A stretch of DNA of 64,000 nucleotides from Monarcha castaneiventris obscurior (taxonomy: Eukaryota; Chordata; Aves; Passeriformes; Monarchidae). Where the stretch lies: assembly GCA_026261815.1 (NCBI GenBank), contig JAMPIT010000230.1, forward strand, positions 7,873,001-7,937,000. The letters are read 5' to 3'. Positions 25,407 through 38,072 of this stretch are shown piece by piece. The notes beneath the pieces were generated by a model. It was not told the DNA's origin, did no database searches, and was given only the letters and a program-made list of their open reading frames with translations. A program made the position numbers and the translations under genes. The first letter of the stretch is position 1, and the number at the start of each line of letters is the position of its first letter.

Positions 25407-27036
25407 TCCTTTTATATATAAAATAAACAGTGGTTTGCATCTGACTTGCTGAAAGAGCTTACCTTCTGGTAAAATCCTCTCCCTGGCACCTGAAAGGTGC
25501 ACTACAGCACCACCACTATGGTGCTGATTTATTTTAAGGATAGTCTATTAATTTTATTTTTCTTAAAAAAAGAAGAGTTGTATTTTCTTTTCTTCCCTAT
25601 TGGCCAGCTGGTATAAGTGATACCACGGAAAATGATGTCAATTTTCCTACCACCATTGCAAAAGAATCAGACAGTATTCGTGTGCTTTTTTGATGGTGAT
25701 TCTTAGAAAAAAACTTCTCAAAAGGTCTTTCTTGTCCTTCTTTTGTACATCGGGAAATTTACGTCTTACTTCTCATCCCTTCCGTGAAAGTCTTGAGAAC
25801 TGGAGGATTATGGTTGTCATAAAAATGAAATCTGGGAGGGCTAAGGGTTTTAATCAGACTGGTTAGAAGCTGACAGGTTTTAGTTGTGCTTTTAGCTTTT
25901 ATTTAACTCAAGCTCTAGACAATGAATTGTTGAAAGAAAGTTTCCTTTTGAAGTATTTGTCACTCTTGCTTCTTAGAGAGGATAAAATTCCCATTCTGGA
26001 GCTCTTTCTCAAGAAAAGTCAGGGAAGTCACACCTCTAACATTTGGCAATAAGAAGAGAAGGGGAAAAAAAGTAATTTACTTATTACTGCAACATTGTGG
26101 ATGGAATTGTTCTGCAGCTTTAATATGTGAAGAAGTTGCTGTATTCTCTCTTCAGAGAAATGGAAAAAAATTGCCCCAGTACATGCCAATTCATCTCGCC
26201 CCCAACAGATACTTGAACAGGTCTGCTGAGTTCCACCTCAGCAATGCCATGTCTCTCCACTGGTGATCAAAGGAGCCTTGGGGATCTGGGTAACACTTGA
26301 CTGCCAAGAAGTAAACTCAGTTCAGTGAATTCCTGTCTCCTGGCCATTAGTTTTATATCCTGGCCCTTGCTTTCTCCAACCAGCTTGCCCTTACTTTTAG
26401 AGGCTTTCATGCTACACTCAGCCAAGTGTTTTGTGTTCTGCTTTCACTGAGATCAATGGTAGTATTTGTAAATTCTGGAAAAGAGGTTCTGTTTCAAAGA
26501 CAGCATGATACAAAAGAGTATTTCTTCCACTGGAAGTTCCTGAAGTTTGAAATCCAGCTGCAGAGACCACTTTCAGTTAGGTAGGCTTGGTGGGAGGAAG
26601 GTATGTAGAAAATAGGACATACTCTCCACAGAACAAACTTGTCTGTTCCATAGTGAATGATGGAAAATTTAAGCTCTTTGAGTCAAGAATAATGCTTTCA
26701 TTCTGTTTTTGAGTTAGAGCACCATCTTTTTGGTTTCAGTTCATTTATGACTTCGTACAACAGTTTCCTGGCCTGGGAGAGGAGTTTAATTTGGGCAAGG
26801 TTAATGCAAATACATTACAACAGATCTGTGTTTCCCCAAGCCTGGGGAGATGGTGTGCAGGTAGTCCCAGGGGAGCTGAGTTAACGTCTCTGTCTTAAAA
26901 AACTCTGTCCTCCTAGCTATGTGGCAGCATCCCGTGTTTTCTTTCTGAATAGGCGATTTCTCTCTTTTTCCAGTGAAAAAGAAGTAAATGTGATTTCAAT
27001 GTGCAGAAAATGAATTTTTTATTTCATTTTGAACCT

Positions 27037-27045
27037 CCCCCCCCC
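27037..27045 (+). repeat. C9 homopolymer
   Basis: Nine consecutive C within an otherwise T-rich stretch. Intronic. Confidence 0.9.
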
Positions 27046-27962
27046 ATTTTGTGACCATATGACAAAGCTCCCATTGATGGCAGAAAACTGTGCATGTAGC
27101 AATAAATATTAGAGTTGAAGAATGTATCATAACACACAGTTTTGCTTCCCCATGGACTTTAAGGAAGCAAAATCTGATTTGACAGTATCTCCAGCTTTGT
27201 CTTTCAAAGGTGTTTAGCCTTCACAGTTTTGGTTGAGATTTTTATGGTGGGTGCTGGTCAGACAAGCGGTGGTGCCTGGTCTTGGCTGAACAGAGAGTGA
27301 TTTGAAGTTATTGTGAACAGAGCTTGTGCTGCACTGAGGATTCTCTTAACAAAAGGCTGTTAACATTGATCCAAATAAAATAATAATATGACTGAACGTG
27401 TTAGGGAGGTGGATCAATACAATAGTTTAAGATACAGTGTTAGCACTTGTTTCCCAAGAGACCATAGCACGAAGCAAGTACTAGGGCTGCTACACTGCTG
27501 AAAACAGTAATAATTTAATGTAAACTTGAAAGCAATTCAGAATGAAATAGAGAGAATATTGTTTTTGATTAAACCCTTCAATGCTCTTGTCCCCCTTTGT
27601 TAGCCAAACCCATGTACTCAATATACTCTCTTGTCTTCAACTCCAGCCTGAAGTGAAAACAGCCATTATTCCTGTTATTGTTGCTTAGGTGCAACAGTAT
27701 CACAGGTGCTTACAAGAACACACAGTCCTGCTTAGATTAACCCGTGTCTGTGATCTGATGCAAAACCTTCTGAAGTCAAAGGAAGTTTTTGCACTGAGGT
27801 TAATGGCCTTCAGAAAAAGTCACACGAATATGCACACAAGAATGGAGGGCAGAAGAATGACCTACAGAGAAAGGTTTTTTGTTTGTTTTCTCCCCTTGCT
27901 TCCTTCATTCCTTGGTTCCTTCCAGATAATAAATGACACCTCAGCTTCACTTCTCCTCATTT

Positions 27963-28905
27963 TTCACATAATTGGATAATTTAGGCTGGTAAAGACCTTA
28001 AATCTCTATCCCAACCTCCTTCTCAAAGTAGTTTGACAGATTGCTCAAGGCTCTATGCACTCAGATTTTGAAAATGTCCACGACAGGAGGGAGACTACCT
28101 ACCCCTGCTGGGTGACCTGTCACACTATTTGCCTATCCTCATTGGGAATATTAGTTCTCCTACTCAGACTGAGCTTCTCTTCTTTCAGTGTCTCTCTTTC
28201 TGGTAACCTTGCCATTGCACACCTTGGTAAAGCTCCATGGTGTTGCTGACATGTTTTGCTGGCTCTGCCATCCCACCTCCAGGCTGACCAGGTCCAGACC
28301 CATCAGCCCTTCCACACAGCCCAGGTGCACTGGCCCCTGAGAACCTGGGTGGCCTCTGCTGAGCCTGTGTCAGACGGTTGATGTCCTTCCTTTGGGGCAC
28401 CCAAAATTGCACATACTATTGTAGGTGTGGTTTAACGAGTGCTGATTAGTGCTCACATCCCTTGATAGACTCTTCATACTTCCTAGGGTCCTGCTGACCC
28501 TCTCAGCTGTCAGGCACACCACTAGCTAATGTGCTTCTTCTTGTCTGCCTACAAGCCCCATCCCTTCTCAGCAGAGCTGCTCCCCAGTGTGTATTTCTTT
28601 CCTTCTTGGTGGAAAGAAGGAAGGTCATTCTCTCCTCCTTGGTGTGGGACTTAGAATTTGTCCTTGCTAAGTTTTCTGTCGAAGTTCCTGCTGGTCCAGC
28701 CCTCCAGCCTGCTGGGATGACAGACCAGCCCTCAAGCACAGTGACTGGTCCTCCCCACATTTTGGTGTCCTCTGCGAAGTTTATAACCCAGCATTACATA
28801 ACCTCTTCCAGATTGTTGATAGACATGATCAGTGACAAGACAGCATTCTGAGGTACCCCACTTATTACCATCTTCCAGGCAGTGTATGACCCATTAACCA
28901 TTTAA
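27963..28905 (-). mobile_element. CR1 LINE, 3' portion, reverse orientation
   Basis: The plus strand reads as the reverse complement of avian CR1. It opens with 'aggctggtaaagacctt' and 'tatcccaacctcc' (the tail, compare 'aggttggaaaagacctctaa ... gtccaacc'). It continues through 'tgtaggtgtggtttaacgag', 'aggctgaccaggtcc', 'tcagcagagctgctccccag', 'ttggtgtcctctgcgaagtt', 'gattgttgatagacatgatc' and 'cattctgaggtacccc', all in the standard CR1 order. About 0.9 kb of the 3' open frame and 3' UTR is represented, with many stops and indels, so it is a dead 5'-truncated copy. It shares the ADARB2 transcription sense. Subfamily not assigned. Confidence 0.9.
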
Positions 28906-29486
28906 ATGGTAACAAGGTGGATTTGGCTGAAGACAGGAACAATAATTCCACTGTAATGATTCTACATGCTATAACATTTTAAAACATCATAAAGAAGGAG
29001 TGAGTGATAGCATCTCACACTTTGGCACAAAGTTTACTGTGCTGTTAACACTCATTGGTTCTCTAGTGAGTCAATGAAGACATTAATGATCAATAAATCA
29101 CTTCTTTGAGATCTTTCAGCAGCAGCAAAGAAGACAGGAAAATGGCTGCATTAAGCAAAATGACTCCCCTTAAGTCTCTGGTCAGTGAATGATGCTAATA
29201 AGCCTGCATGTAAAGATTTGTACAAAATCATCAGGCTTCATAAAGCCCAGCTTTATGAGTCATATCTAATCTCTACTGAAAGAGAATCAGCTGAACTACA
29301 GCAGCTCATGACCCAACATTTTAGACTACCTAACTCTCATTTTTTTTGTGCAGTGTATTGTTCCTTCATCACCTAAAGACTCGGGAAAAATGACATAAAG
29401 AAATAAATAGTTCAGTTGTCTGGAGGATGGATCTGTTCCACTGAAGGCCATATAACAGCCCCCCAAAATCAACAGAATTCAATTAC

Positions 29487-29655
29487 CTTAAGTGTAGCTC
29501 CAGCTGTGAGTAGAGGAAGTGAACAAATGCCCTTCTTGCCACAATTTCTGCATGGCAGTCGTTGACCGCAAGCCCTTGGTCATTTATGTACTCCCCATTT
29601 ATACATTTGGTACCCGATGACAGCACAATAACCTGAGCTTGCCTGATGTCCAAAC
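29487..29655 (-). CDS. ADARB2: ADARB2 coding exon with the HAE catalytic motif
   Basis: This 169-bp exon begins with the last two bases of a Gly codon after the acceptor ttcttcctacag and ends with two bases of a Ser codon before the donor gtaatt. It encodes 55 full codons from Leu-Asp-Ile-Arg to Glu-Leu-His-Leu. It carries [14 protein letters not shown] and then [11 protein letters not shown]. The His of the HAE triad is the first zinc ligand and the Glu is the proton-shuttling catalytic residue of ADAR deaminases. The two Arg residues just after it match the pair that contacts inositol hexakisphosphate in ADAR2. The tail [13 protein letters not shown] is characteristic of ADARB2/ADARB1. Both junction codons are restored by the neighbouring exons, which confirms the borders. 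The donor has t at +5, so it departs from the strongest consensus. No inactivating change is visible at the metal site. Confidence is very high. Confidence 0.97.
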
Positions 29656-30633
29656 CTGTAGGAAGAAAAACAGGAAGGTTGTGAAATTGCTGGGGGTGAG
29701 TATGATATCATGATTGTTAAAGTCCTCACAGCACATGCTTTGATGTGGCAGTCAGACAGCCCTAATGGGATGCTGGTTACGGTGATGATATGGCCTTTGG
29801 AATATGCAGGAATCTCACATCTCCGTGTTATTAGAATAAGAAGGGCTCAATTTCAGTCTTGCTGCTAATTCCAAGATAAAAGCTTGCTTAAAAGTTTACT
29901 TGTTAAATCAATAACTACATCATAGGAGAGCATATGCTGTAGGGAGGTAATAAAGATCTCCTGCAGTGCTGATAAATGGCCAGGTTTTTATGAGCTGTTG
30001 AAGACATTTTCTGGTGGGAACACACTCCCTGTAATGTTAGGTTTCATTGCTGTTGCACTCTAAGTACTAAATAAAATGCATAACGCTTCTGGGGCTGCTC
30101 TTTAAAAATCATGAAGAAAAAACCCCAACAGATTTGACTTTCAGTCCAGTTTCCTTTTAGTTTCTCCAACAGCAGCTACATCAGTGCCCTTTTCAGTGTG
30201 GTCTCAGGGATGGAGCATTTACCACTGAGACCAGCTTTGTCCATCTGTCGCCTCTCCACATAATGGTGATGGCAATTGAAAGATGTCCCTTAGTTGGTCC
30301 AGATACACACTTTCTAGAAATAAATCCTAATTAATTTGGAGTCAGTTTCAAAATGCTTACAGACTTCAACAGGACCTGGGTTTCACTCTAAAACAGCTCA
30401 TTCAGCTCTGTGGACAATTTCAAAGTAGAATTTAGAATGAACTGAGCCCAAAATGAAATTATCTTTTTTAAAAACACATCTCAGGATTAATCTCTCTCAA
30501 TACCAAAGAACAAGGGAGCAGCTCTTGGGAAAAAAAACATTTTTGCCTGGTAGGTGCTTCCTCTAGAAGTGACAAAGTAGCCTCAGTGTTGGGCTGTGTT
30601 TGACACAATGGCTGTGTGTAGGCAAACACCTGT

Positions 30634-30652
30634 ACAGCACAGCACAGCACAG
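30634..30652 (+). repeat. Short ACAGC tandem
   Basis: Nearly four perfect 5-bp units. Intronic. Confidence 0.8.
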
Positions 30653-33600
30653 TGGCTCAGACTGTTGGTGTTGGTGTGGCCGTGCCCATTTGTGTCACCT
30701 GAGATGCCCTTGATGTTCTGCCTGATGTCTGGCTGCTGTCTGGGAAGTCCAGGAGGTTCTGCACACTCCCCATGCATCTCACATGGAAACCCATAAAGAG
30801 GCTCAGTGAAAACACATGCCCATGTTTGGGCAACTGAATCAAGACCTCAAAGTGTGGCACGTCAGTGATGAAGACAGGCTTGAGACTGCAAATACCCACA
30901 GGTGGAATGGAAACCATCTTCCCATGGGCTGTGGTGATGGTGTTTCTGTGGTATTACTTTAGCTTTAGAAAAGCTTTAGGAATAATTTTATAGTCAGAAT
31001 TTTTTTTTTTTTCTTATGAGGTCTATTGAATAGCAGAAAAACTGGAAAATTGCAGATATTTTTTTGGCTTGGCATGTCTGGGGCCATGTTCCCTTATAAA
31101 ATCTATTGGTATTAAATGACAAAAGAGCTGAATGGAGAAGGAAATAATATTTTAAACATAAAGGATTGGTGCTGCCAATGATTTCCCAGTCAGTAAATAC
31201 TATCAAAAGCACTTCACAATCTCCACACTGGGACTAGTAGAGGATAACATACTGAAGCACTGTTGCCATGCTTAATGAATATAATTGCAAATGATACCGA
31301 AATTATTTCATGCCTATAGCAATACAAAAGCTACATCAGTAATCCTAAAGGTTTAGTAGTAATGTGGCATTGTAGCATTGTGACATTTGTAGGAGAGGTG
31401 TGAGTATTGTGAAAAATTTAGTTAATCACATCCGAGCCCCTGGTTGTGAGAGTCTCATACAGAAGTTGTTACAGGTGCTAGTGACAAAGTACACATCATC
31501 GTATGCCTGCGCTGAGAGTTTAATCTCTATTTGTTACTAAAGATGTGGCCCAAAAAAAGTGTTTTGGAGTATTTATTGGGGGGGGAAAGAGCTGGAAATC
31601 TTGAAAACCCAAGAAGTGAAGACGGGAACACATGGGAGAAATGGGGAGGAGAAAAAGCCCATGTGTTTATTCCAGTTTTATTACTAGGTAAAAAGTTGAG
31701 GTGGAAAAATTACTCCTTCCCTACAAAGAAAAGTGTTTATAGTCTGTACATTAAAATTGCTTTGCTTTAGGGTCACTGCTTTCATGAGAAAAGTAATAGG
31801 TATCTTAGATCGTGACGTCTGTCTAGTTAACTATGTCTTTCACATGGACTAACATCAAACATTTCATGGGCCACTGCCTGCCACCGAGGTGTTTGAGTCC
31901 CACTCAGCATCTCAAAAAGTACTGTATATTTTCCTCAACAGTATATATTTTCCTTGGTTGGAAGGTCCATGAAAAGAATCAGCTTTTTTTTTTTTGTTCT
32001 GTTTTATTTATTTACCACTGTAGATAGAGCTTTATTTACCTCAGCACAGCAGGAGTACACCAAGAGGCAATTCCCTCCTACAGAAACCCGTGAGCCTCTC
32101 TGTCTGCCCCTGAGGACCTCCATCAATACTCCTTCTCAGGGCAGTGAGACCAACTGCTTCCTTCTCCTGACATTAGCATGCCCCTGGAGTGCCTGCTCCT
32201 CTCCCCCTTCACCTCACAGTCAAAGCACCAGGCTCTGAAAATACAGAGCAAACCACCTGGGTAAGCCCTCCTGCTCTCCTGCTCTCTTGCTCTCTGGGAG
32301 CTACACCTTCCTCACACCCCAGTCAGCCCAGTACACAGTGTGATGTCTTTTATTTTTTCAAACATTTTGGCCATAAAACAAACTTAACTCTTTTTCTCCT
32401 CTCGTACGAGGGTAAGCTGATGAATGCACTCAGGATTCTCTGTAAGGTCTAGATTTATTCACAAATCAAACAGAAAGGTACCAAACACCAATTAGATGCA
32501 GTAATAATATGAATTCCTCTGATGTTTGCTGTCACAATGTCCACCTGCACAGCAACAGCCAGTGTGCTTGGGGTGTTCATATATGGGTGAATTAACTCTG
32601 TATTTGGCTTTCAGTGATATGGGGCCCCAGCAGGTAGTCATGTGTGGACACAGCCTGGGGTGTTTGCCAGCCCTGGCAAGGTGCACGTGTTTGCAGAACA
32701 TCACTTTGCTGATGTTGCCTGGGGCTGGGAGGCAATGGCTTCCAAGAATTTGCAGAACCAGTCTGAGTGTTAAACATTAAAGATCTCCATGTATTTTCCA
32801 TTTGCAGTGTCAGAAAATAACCCATGCTCCTCTATGCTCAGAAATACCCAAGAGTTATGTCTCGCTGCTGTGGCACTTGGAAACCCAGGTGTACATGACT
32901 TATGCATTAGCTCTGAAATATTTACACCTCACTGGGGAGCCAAATGGAGAAAGTGATCTGTGACCAACATAGCACTGTTCAGTGCTGCCTGTGAGGGCAC
33001 CCAGCATGATGAGAAATACTTCCAACAACCTGACAGTTGCCCACTGTGTTCAGGAGCATACATGCTAACAGATTGTCCTCTTGCATGCCTTGTTTGGTAC
33101 ATACACAGAGTTGGAGGTTTATCCCCTGTGTAATGTTTGATATTATTTCCAGTGAACATGGGAGGAATTTTTCTCTGAGAACAAGACACGTGATGCCTAG
33201 CTGATGAAGGCAAATTTTAGCATTGACTAATCACAGTGGCATTTTAGGCAGCATTTCCAACTCCGGAGCCTAGATGTTTGCTTCAGTGATTCAGAATTAA
33301 TAGGCACTTCTGTACATTTGTCTATTTTGCATTAAAACCAGTAATTACTAACTCTTGTTATTAATGTTTTCTTCCTGTTTTATTTTTCTTGCAGAATACT
33401 TCAAATTTCTCAAGTCATTTCTATTTACGAAAGTCGAGCTCCCTCGTAAGCACTGATTAATTTAACCTCAGACATGTAGCACATCCAGACTGTGCACATC
33501 CTCAAGCCATGCCTAGGAAAGCTATGGCTTTGTGAGTGGCAGAATCCTCCATTAGCAGTAAGTGGCACCACCAGCCTTATGGCACCTACCCTGCTTAGGG

Positions 33601-36600
33601 CTGTCAGCAGGGTGTGACCCTGGACAAAGATTGCTCTCACAACACCCATGGTCTTGCTGAGAGGAGTCAGTCTCGGGTGAAAGATCCAGGGATAAAACCG
33701 TGTTCAGGTTATTTGACAAACAAGGAGAAATGTGCTACATTATTACGACCTTAACTCCTGACCCACTGATTGTCAGAGTTCATGAGGCATTTCCTGCCCT
33801 CGCTGCCTTCTCCTCCTAATGTTTGAGGAGACATTAGGTTAAAACTAGTGAACGATTTATAACAGGCACCTGCATTACGTTTCTATTATTTGCCTAAAGA
33901 CTTGTAATAGTTTTCAATTTGAAAAGGAAATGGAGCAGGGGAAAGGAAGCTGGGAAGCTGTGTCAGCATAGTGGCTGTGTCCTGGCTAACACCCTGTTGT
34001 TGAGAATAGCTGAAAGAGGAGAGAGGGAATTCACTACATTTTGTCTTGATAAATTCTGTCAAATAATTAATTGCATTAGAGACAAAAATGTACACATAAA
34101 TGGCACATTGTCTTTGACCACAGATTCAGTCCAATGGTCCAGTGAGGTAACAAGCCTTTCTGGTGCTCTCCTGAAAGCCTGAGCTCACTGGGTCTAGAGG
34201 CAGGGACTCCTCTCACAGCCAGGCAGGGGGAACCTTGAGACCCGTGATGTTCATTTTTTGTCTGTCAGTGATAGTGCAGACTTTCACATCATAGCTGAGC
34301 TGTTGAAAGGAAACTGGGTTTTATTATGAGCCATTTCCAGTTTGCTGATATCAGCAGGGAGATTCACTTCAGCTGTTCTGGATAGCTAGAGTTTAGATGT
34401 CCATAGCTGAGCTAATTGCTGTAGACTCTCTGTATAAAGGAGAGGAATTTTCCTAGGAGGTGATTCATCTGGCTTAGTTTAGATATTTGCTTTTTGATAG
34501 TCTGCATTACACCTCAGTATTGCCAGCTTCTCTTCATGAACTCTGAAGACCTACAAACAGCCAGCAGAAGTACAGCTTTCTACACTGTAGAGAGATGCTT
34601 TTAGAAAGACTTCTCTTCCAAATTGAGAAATACTGATCAAAACTCCCCAAATCACAAGAGGGCAAGCAGAACAAATCTAGGGCCTTTACATTTTTAACTC
34701 TTTATGCTTAAACTTTTTGAGGTGTTTTTTTTCAGCTTTTTTCCCCCACAACAGTTAAGGAAAACTGTATCAATGTTAGTGTATTCAAGGATGATTGTAT
34801 TGCCTTAAGCTGAACTATTACACACATAAAGCAAATAGGGCTGTCTTCCCTATGTGACCTCCCAAAACACCAGGCCTGCAGCCACAGAGCTTGCAATAGA
34901 AATGATTCAGAAAGATGCTGACAGAAGAGAGAGTAAGCAAGAAAAAATATGAAGGTTTGCTCAGCAGATAAGCTGGATATGGAGAACTGGCTGACATCTT
35001 ACGGACTACTGGCATGAGCTGGGCTTTTAAGTCAGTTGTGGCCATAAACACAAAATGCCTACACCCATCTGCTTGAAGACACAGCTCTACCAATAAAACA
35101 AGTGAGTTTTGGCTAGTCTAGTCAATGCTTCCACTGATCTTAAAAGAGTTACTCTTTTAGTGGGCTTTGATCATTAAGACCTCCCATAATAATGGATTTG
35201 TAGCCCTGCATATTTATATGTTGGAAGAGGAAAATCAAAATCACGAGGTAATTGCAAGAGGTGTTGACTGGTACCTGCAATCAGAAAACTGAATCACACT
35301 GGCTGTATTTCAGAGAGCTGTGAAATTCAGCGAGCCTAATTCACATAGAACAGGATGGAGTTTACAACTGCTAATGCCAGAATACAACTGGGATCACACT
35401 TTGGTTTCTCAGCAGCTGGCACAACACGTCGAGCAGCACCAGTCAGTATGCAAGTGACTATTGCACTGCATGTTTTAGACCCTGCTAGCGGTTGTGAAAT
35501 CTATCTTCTTTTTCAGCTTGACACCGTGAAGACAACTCACTGCTCAAAATATATTCATTTTAAATTAGAAAAAAATAATCAGAAAAATCAGGTTTGATTA
35601 ATTAAGAAAACCCACACTTCTTTTATTGGGTAGGAGACAACTTACACAAAATGCAATGCGGTAAAAAGGAAAGCCAGAAATAATGATAGTGTTACATCAG
35701 CCCTTGTGAATAATTCATGGGATACAATTTCATGTTATTTTAAATGGTGCTGCTTCTCTCTCTGATAAGCAATAATTTTATGCTCTTTCTTTACCTTTTT
35801 TAACAAATCAGTCAAAAGGATTGTCTATTGTTATCTGCAAAAAGGTGTATTTGGAATAATTTTCAAGGTAGCTTAATTGAGCTCTGATCACAGAGGAGGG
35901 TTGGTTTTTTTTTTTAATACCCTCTACTCATAGCTGAATAAGTTCAGGTTTCCATTTCAGGTTTGTTTAGGGAAAGAAAATTTCTTGATGTTACATAGCA
36001 CTGACAAGTCTTGCATTATTTTCTCTTGTCTTCTTCCCTGGCAGCACTATCACATTCTTAGAATGGCTTTAATTTTGTAATAAGAGATAGTCAAGACATG
36101 AAAGGGCAGTGATGCTGGAAAAGCTGCCTGCAGGGACGTGCTGTGGGCACAATCCTGCGCCCCACTGTCCCAAGGCAGATGCTTGAGCCTGTGCAGAGCC
36201 CTGTGGGCACTGTGCTGCCAGGCCACTGCTTGCCACGCCGGGAGGGAGCAATGGCCCATGGAAAACACTGCTGCCAAAGAGGCAAAGAGCTCTTCTCCCT
36301 CCAAAAAACCAAGAAAAGGACACATTTCCCTGGAAATTGAAACCATTGTCCCTGTATGTTAGTGCTCACATGGTGGGTAGGTTAGAAGTGAGGGATGTAT
36401 TTACCCAGGTCCATCAGTCCTTTTCCCCCACAGCATAGTGAAGCATCTGCAACCCCCTCTATTATGAGGTTTCAAGAGGAGTGAAATCAAGATGTATGTG
36501 TAAGGAGGGAGCTGAGGATTGGGAGGATGGTGTGTGGTATGGTGTACCTTGCTCTTCAGTTCTGATGTAGGATATGCACTCCTGACACAGAGAGCTTGGC

Positions 36601-37879
36601 TGTCCCCAGCTCTGCATGGAGAACAAAACCACACTCAGGGCTAAAAAATAAATAAAAATTTGTAGCCATAAGAGAAGAACCGTGTACAGCAGGGATGATT
36701 ACCAGTATGCATATATCTATTCACAGTATGCATTTATCTGACAGCCATAAAGATTGCTGCAGATCATTTTCTATTGTACCCCTGGTACCAATTGTGGTAA
36801 TTTCAGTGACAAAGAGGAACCTGGGACTTCAGTGAGCACCTTGGCTGTAACCCCTAGATCACACTGGATGTTCCAAAGAGCAGCCCTGAGGTGGATGGGA
36901 TCAGCTGATGTGAAGTAGCTGACTAAAATCTGTGAAGAAAGAAGTATGTTAAGGGCTTAGGAAATGGAATAGCAGAACTCTGAACAAAAGGCAAATACAC
37001 AGCTAAGAAATAATAAAGAATAAAGAGTGGCTAGCAGTGAGGTTACAGATATTTAGGAGTATAAATGGAACACGGTCTTTGAAATACTGGAGTTGCACAG
37101 GGATTTCTTTTCCTGACATCAAACTGTGGGTTATGTGTATTTCTGTGGAAAGAGAGAGTGTAGAGGGGGGCCTCTGAGAGCCTCATATTTTCTTCCCTTA
37201 TTAATGTGTTGAGTAATCCTGCCTCTGACTGCCCTGCCTATGGACAGCTATTCTTTGCAGAGCTCTTCATCTTCACCAGTGAAGGAGCAGGAACAGTCAC
37301 AGTCCTCTCTACCCTGCTCTCTGACCCCTCTATGCTGGAAGCAAGAGCCAGGGTATTGTCTGAGACTGGCTGTGGCTCTCCTTTCACAGCCAGGCATAGT
37401 AAATTTTGCCCAGACCCAAGGGGGATGGGGAGGGGGTGGGGGAGAGCACTTGTAAGCAAATACCATATTCACTTCATCTGAAAGAAAAATCCCTTTCTGA
37501 CACAAGCCCATTTTGTACTGTTTGATCACATCATGGGATGCCTGAGAAAGGATTCTTATGCTAATCCATTTTGCAAGATATTCTTGTGCAGGTCTTTCCA
37601 TTAAACCTTATTCAAAACGTGGATTTCCAGTGCAGAAAAGAATGGTGAGGAGGCTGCAAAAGTGGATGGGAGTCAGAAAACAGAGGCGAGACTGCTGGGG
37701 GCTGCAGAGAAGAGTGACCCTGCAGGAAAGTGTACAAAAATTGAATATGCAGACTATGAACATTTCAGATACATCTGAGTATCTGAAAGATACAGACCCC
37801 AAGGAGAGAGGTGGGAACTAAATTTAGAGCAGCATAACTGAGGTCCTGAGATGACATCAAAGAAAATAAAAGTCAGTCT

Positions 37880-38072
37880 GAATAACTGGTGAAAATTATT
37901 AACAGTGAGATCCATTAGGCTAGAATGGTCTCCCCAGTTAGTGTTGAAAGCCCCATTGCTAATTGATTAATTTAAATCTAGACTGGAAAGAGCACTTGGG
38001 AACAATCTTGTGCTTGCAGGGAAATGGACTGGATGACTTAGTGGTCTCTCCCAGTTCTAATTTCTATGGTCC
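37880..38072 (+). mobile_element. CR1 LINE 3' end, forward orientation
   Basis: It matches the amniote CR1 3' end in order: 'aacagtgagatccattaggc', 'gaatggtctccccagttag', 'tttaaatctagactggaaag', 'agcacttgggaacaatct', 'gggaaatggactggatgact', 'gtggtctctcccagttctaa' and a final 'tttctatgg'. It looks older than the copy at 27963 and nearer the reptile-type CR1 tail. Weaker CR1-like wording from about 37660 (a 'gcagagaagagtgaccctgc' area) may extend it upstream. It is antisense to ADARB2. Confidence 0.85.

Larger units (their letters stand above)
22562..29486 (-). other. ADARB2: ADARB2 intron, 6,925 bp
   Basis: This is the complete intron between the exons at 29655-29487 and 22561-22410, with donor gtaatt and acceptor gtgatcatag. 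It interrupts a Ser codon after its second base. It contains an AC/AT microsatellite at 25369, a C9 run at 27037, and the longest CR1 fragment in the window at about 27963-28905. I see no recognisable element between 22600 and 25300, or between 25450 and 27900. Confidence 0.9.

Noticed and set aside
32020..32340. A second LTR or pyrimidine-rich repeat
   Set aside because: There is one possible AATAAA on the minus strand and some CTCTTGCTCT tandem texture, but no paired ends or duplication.
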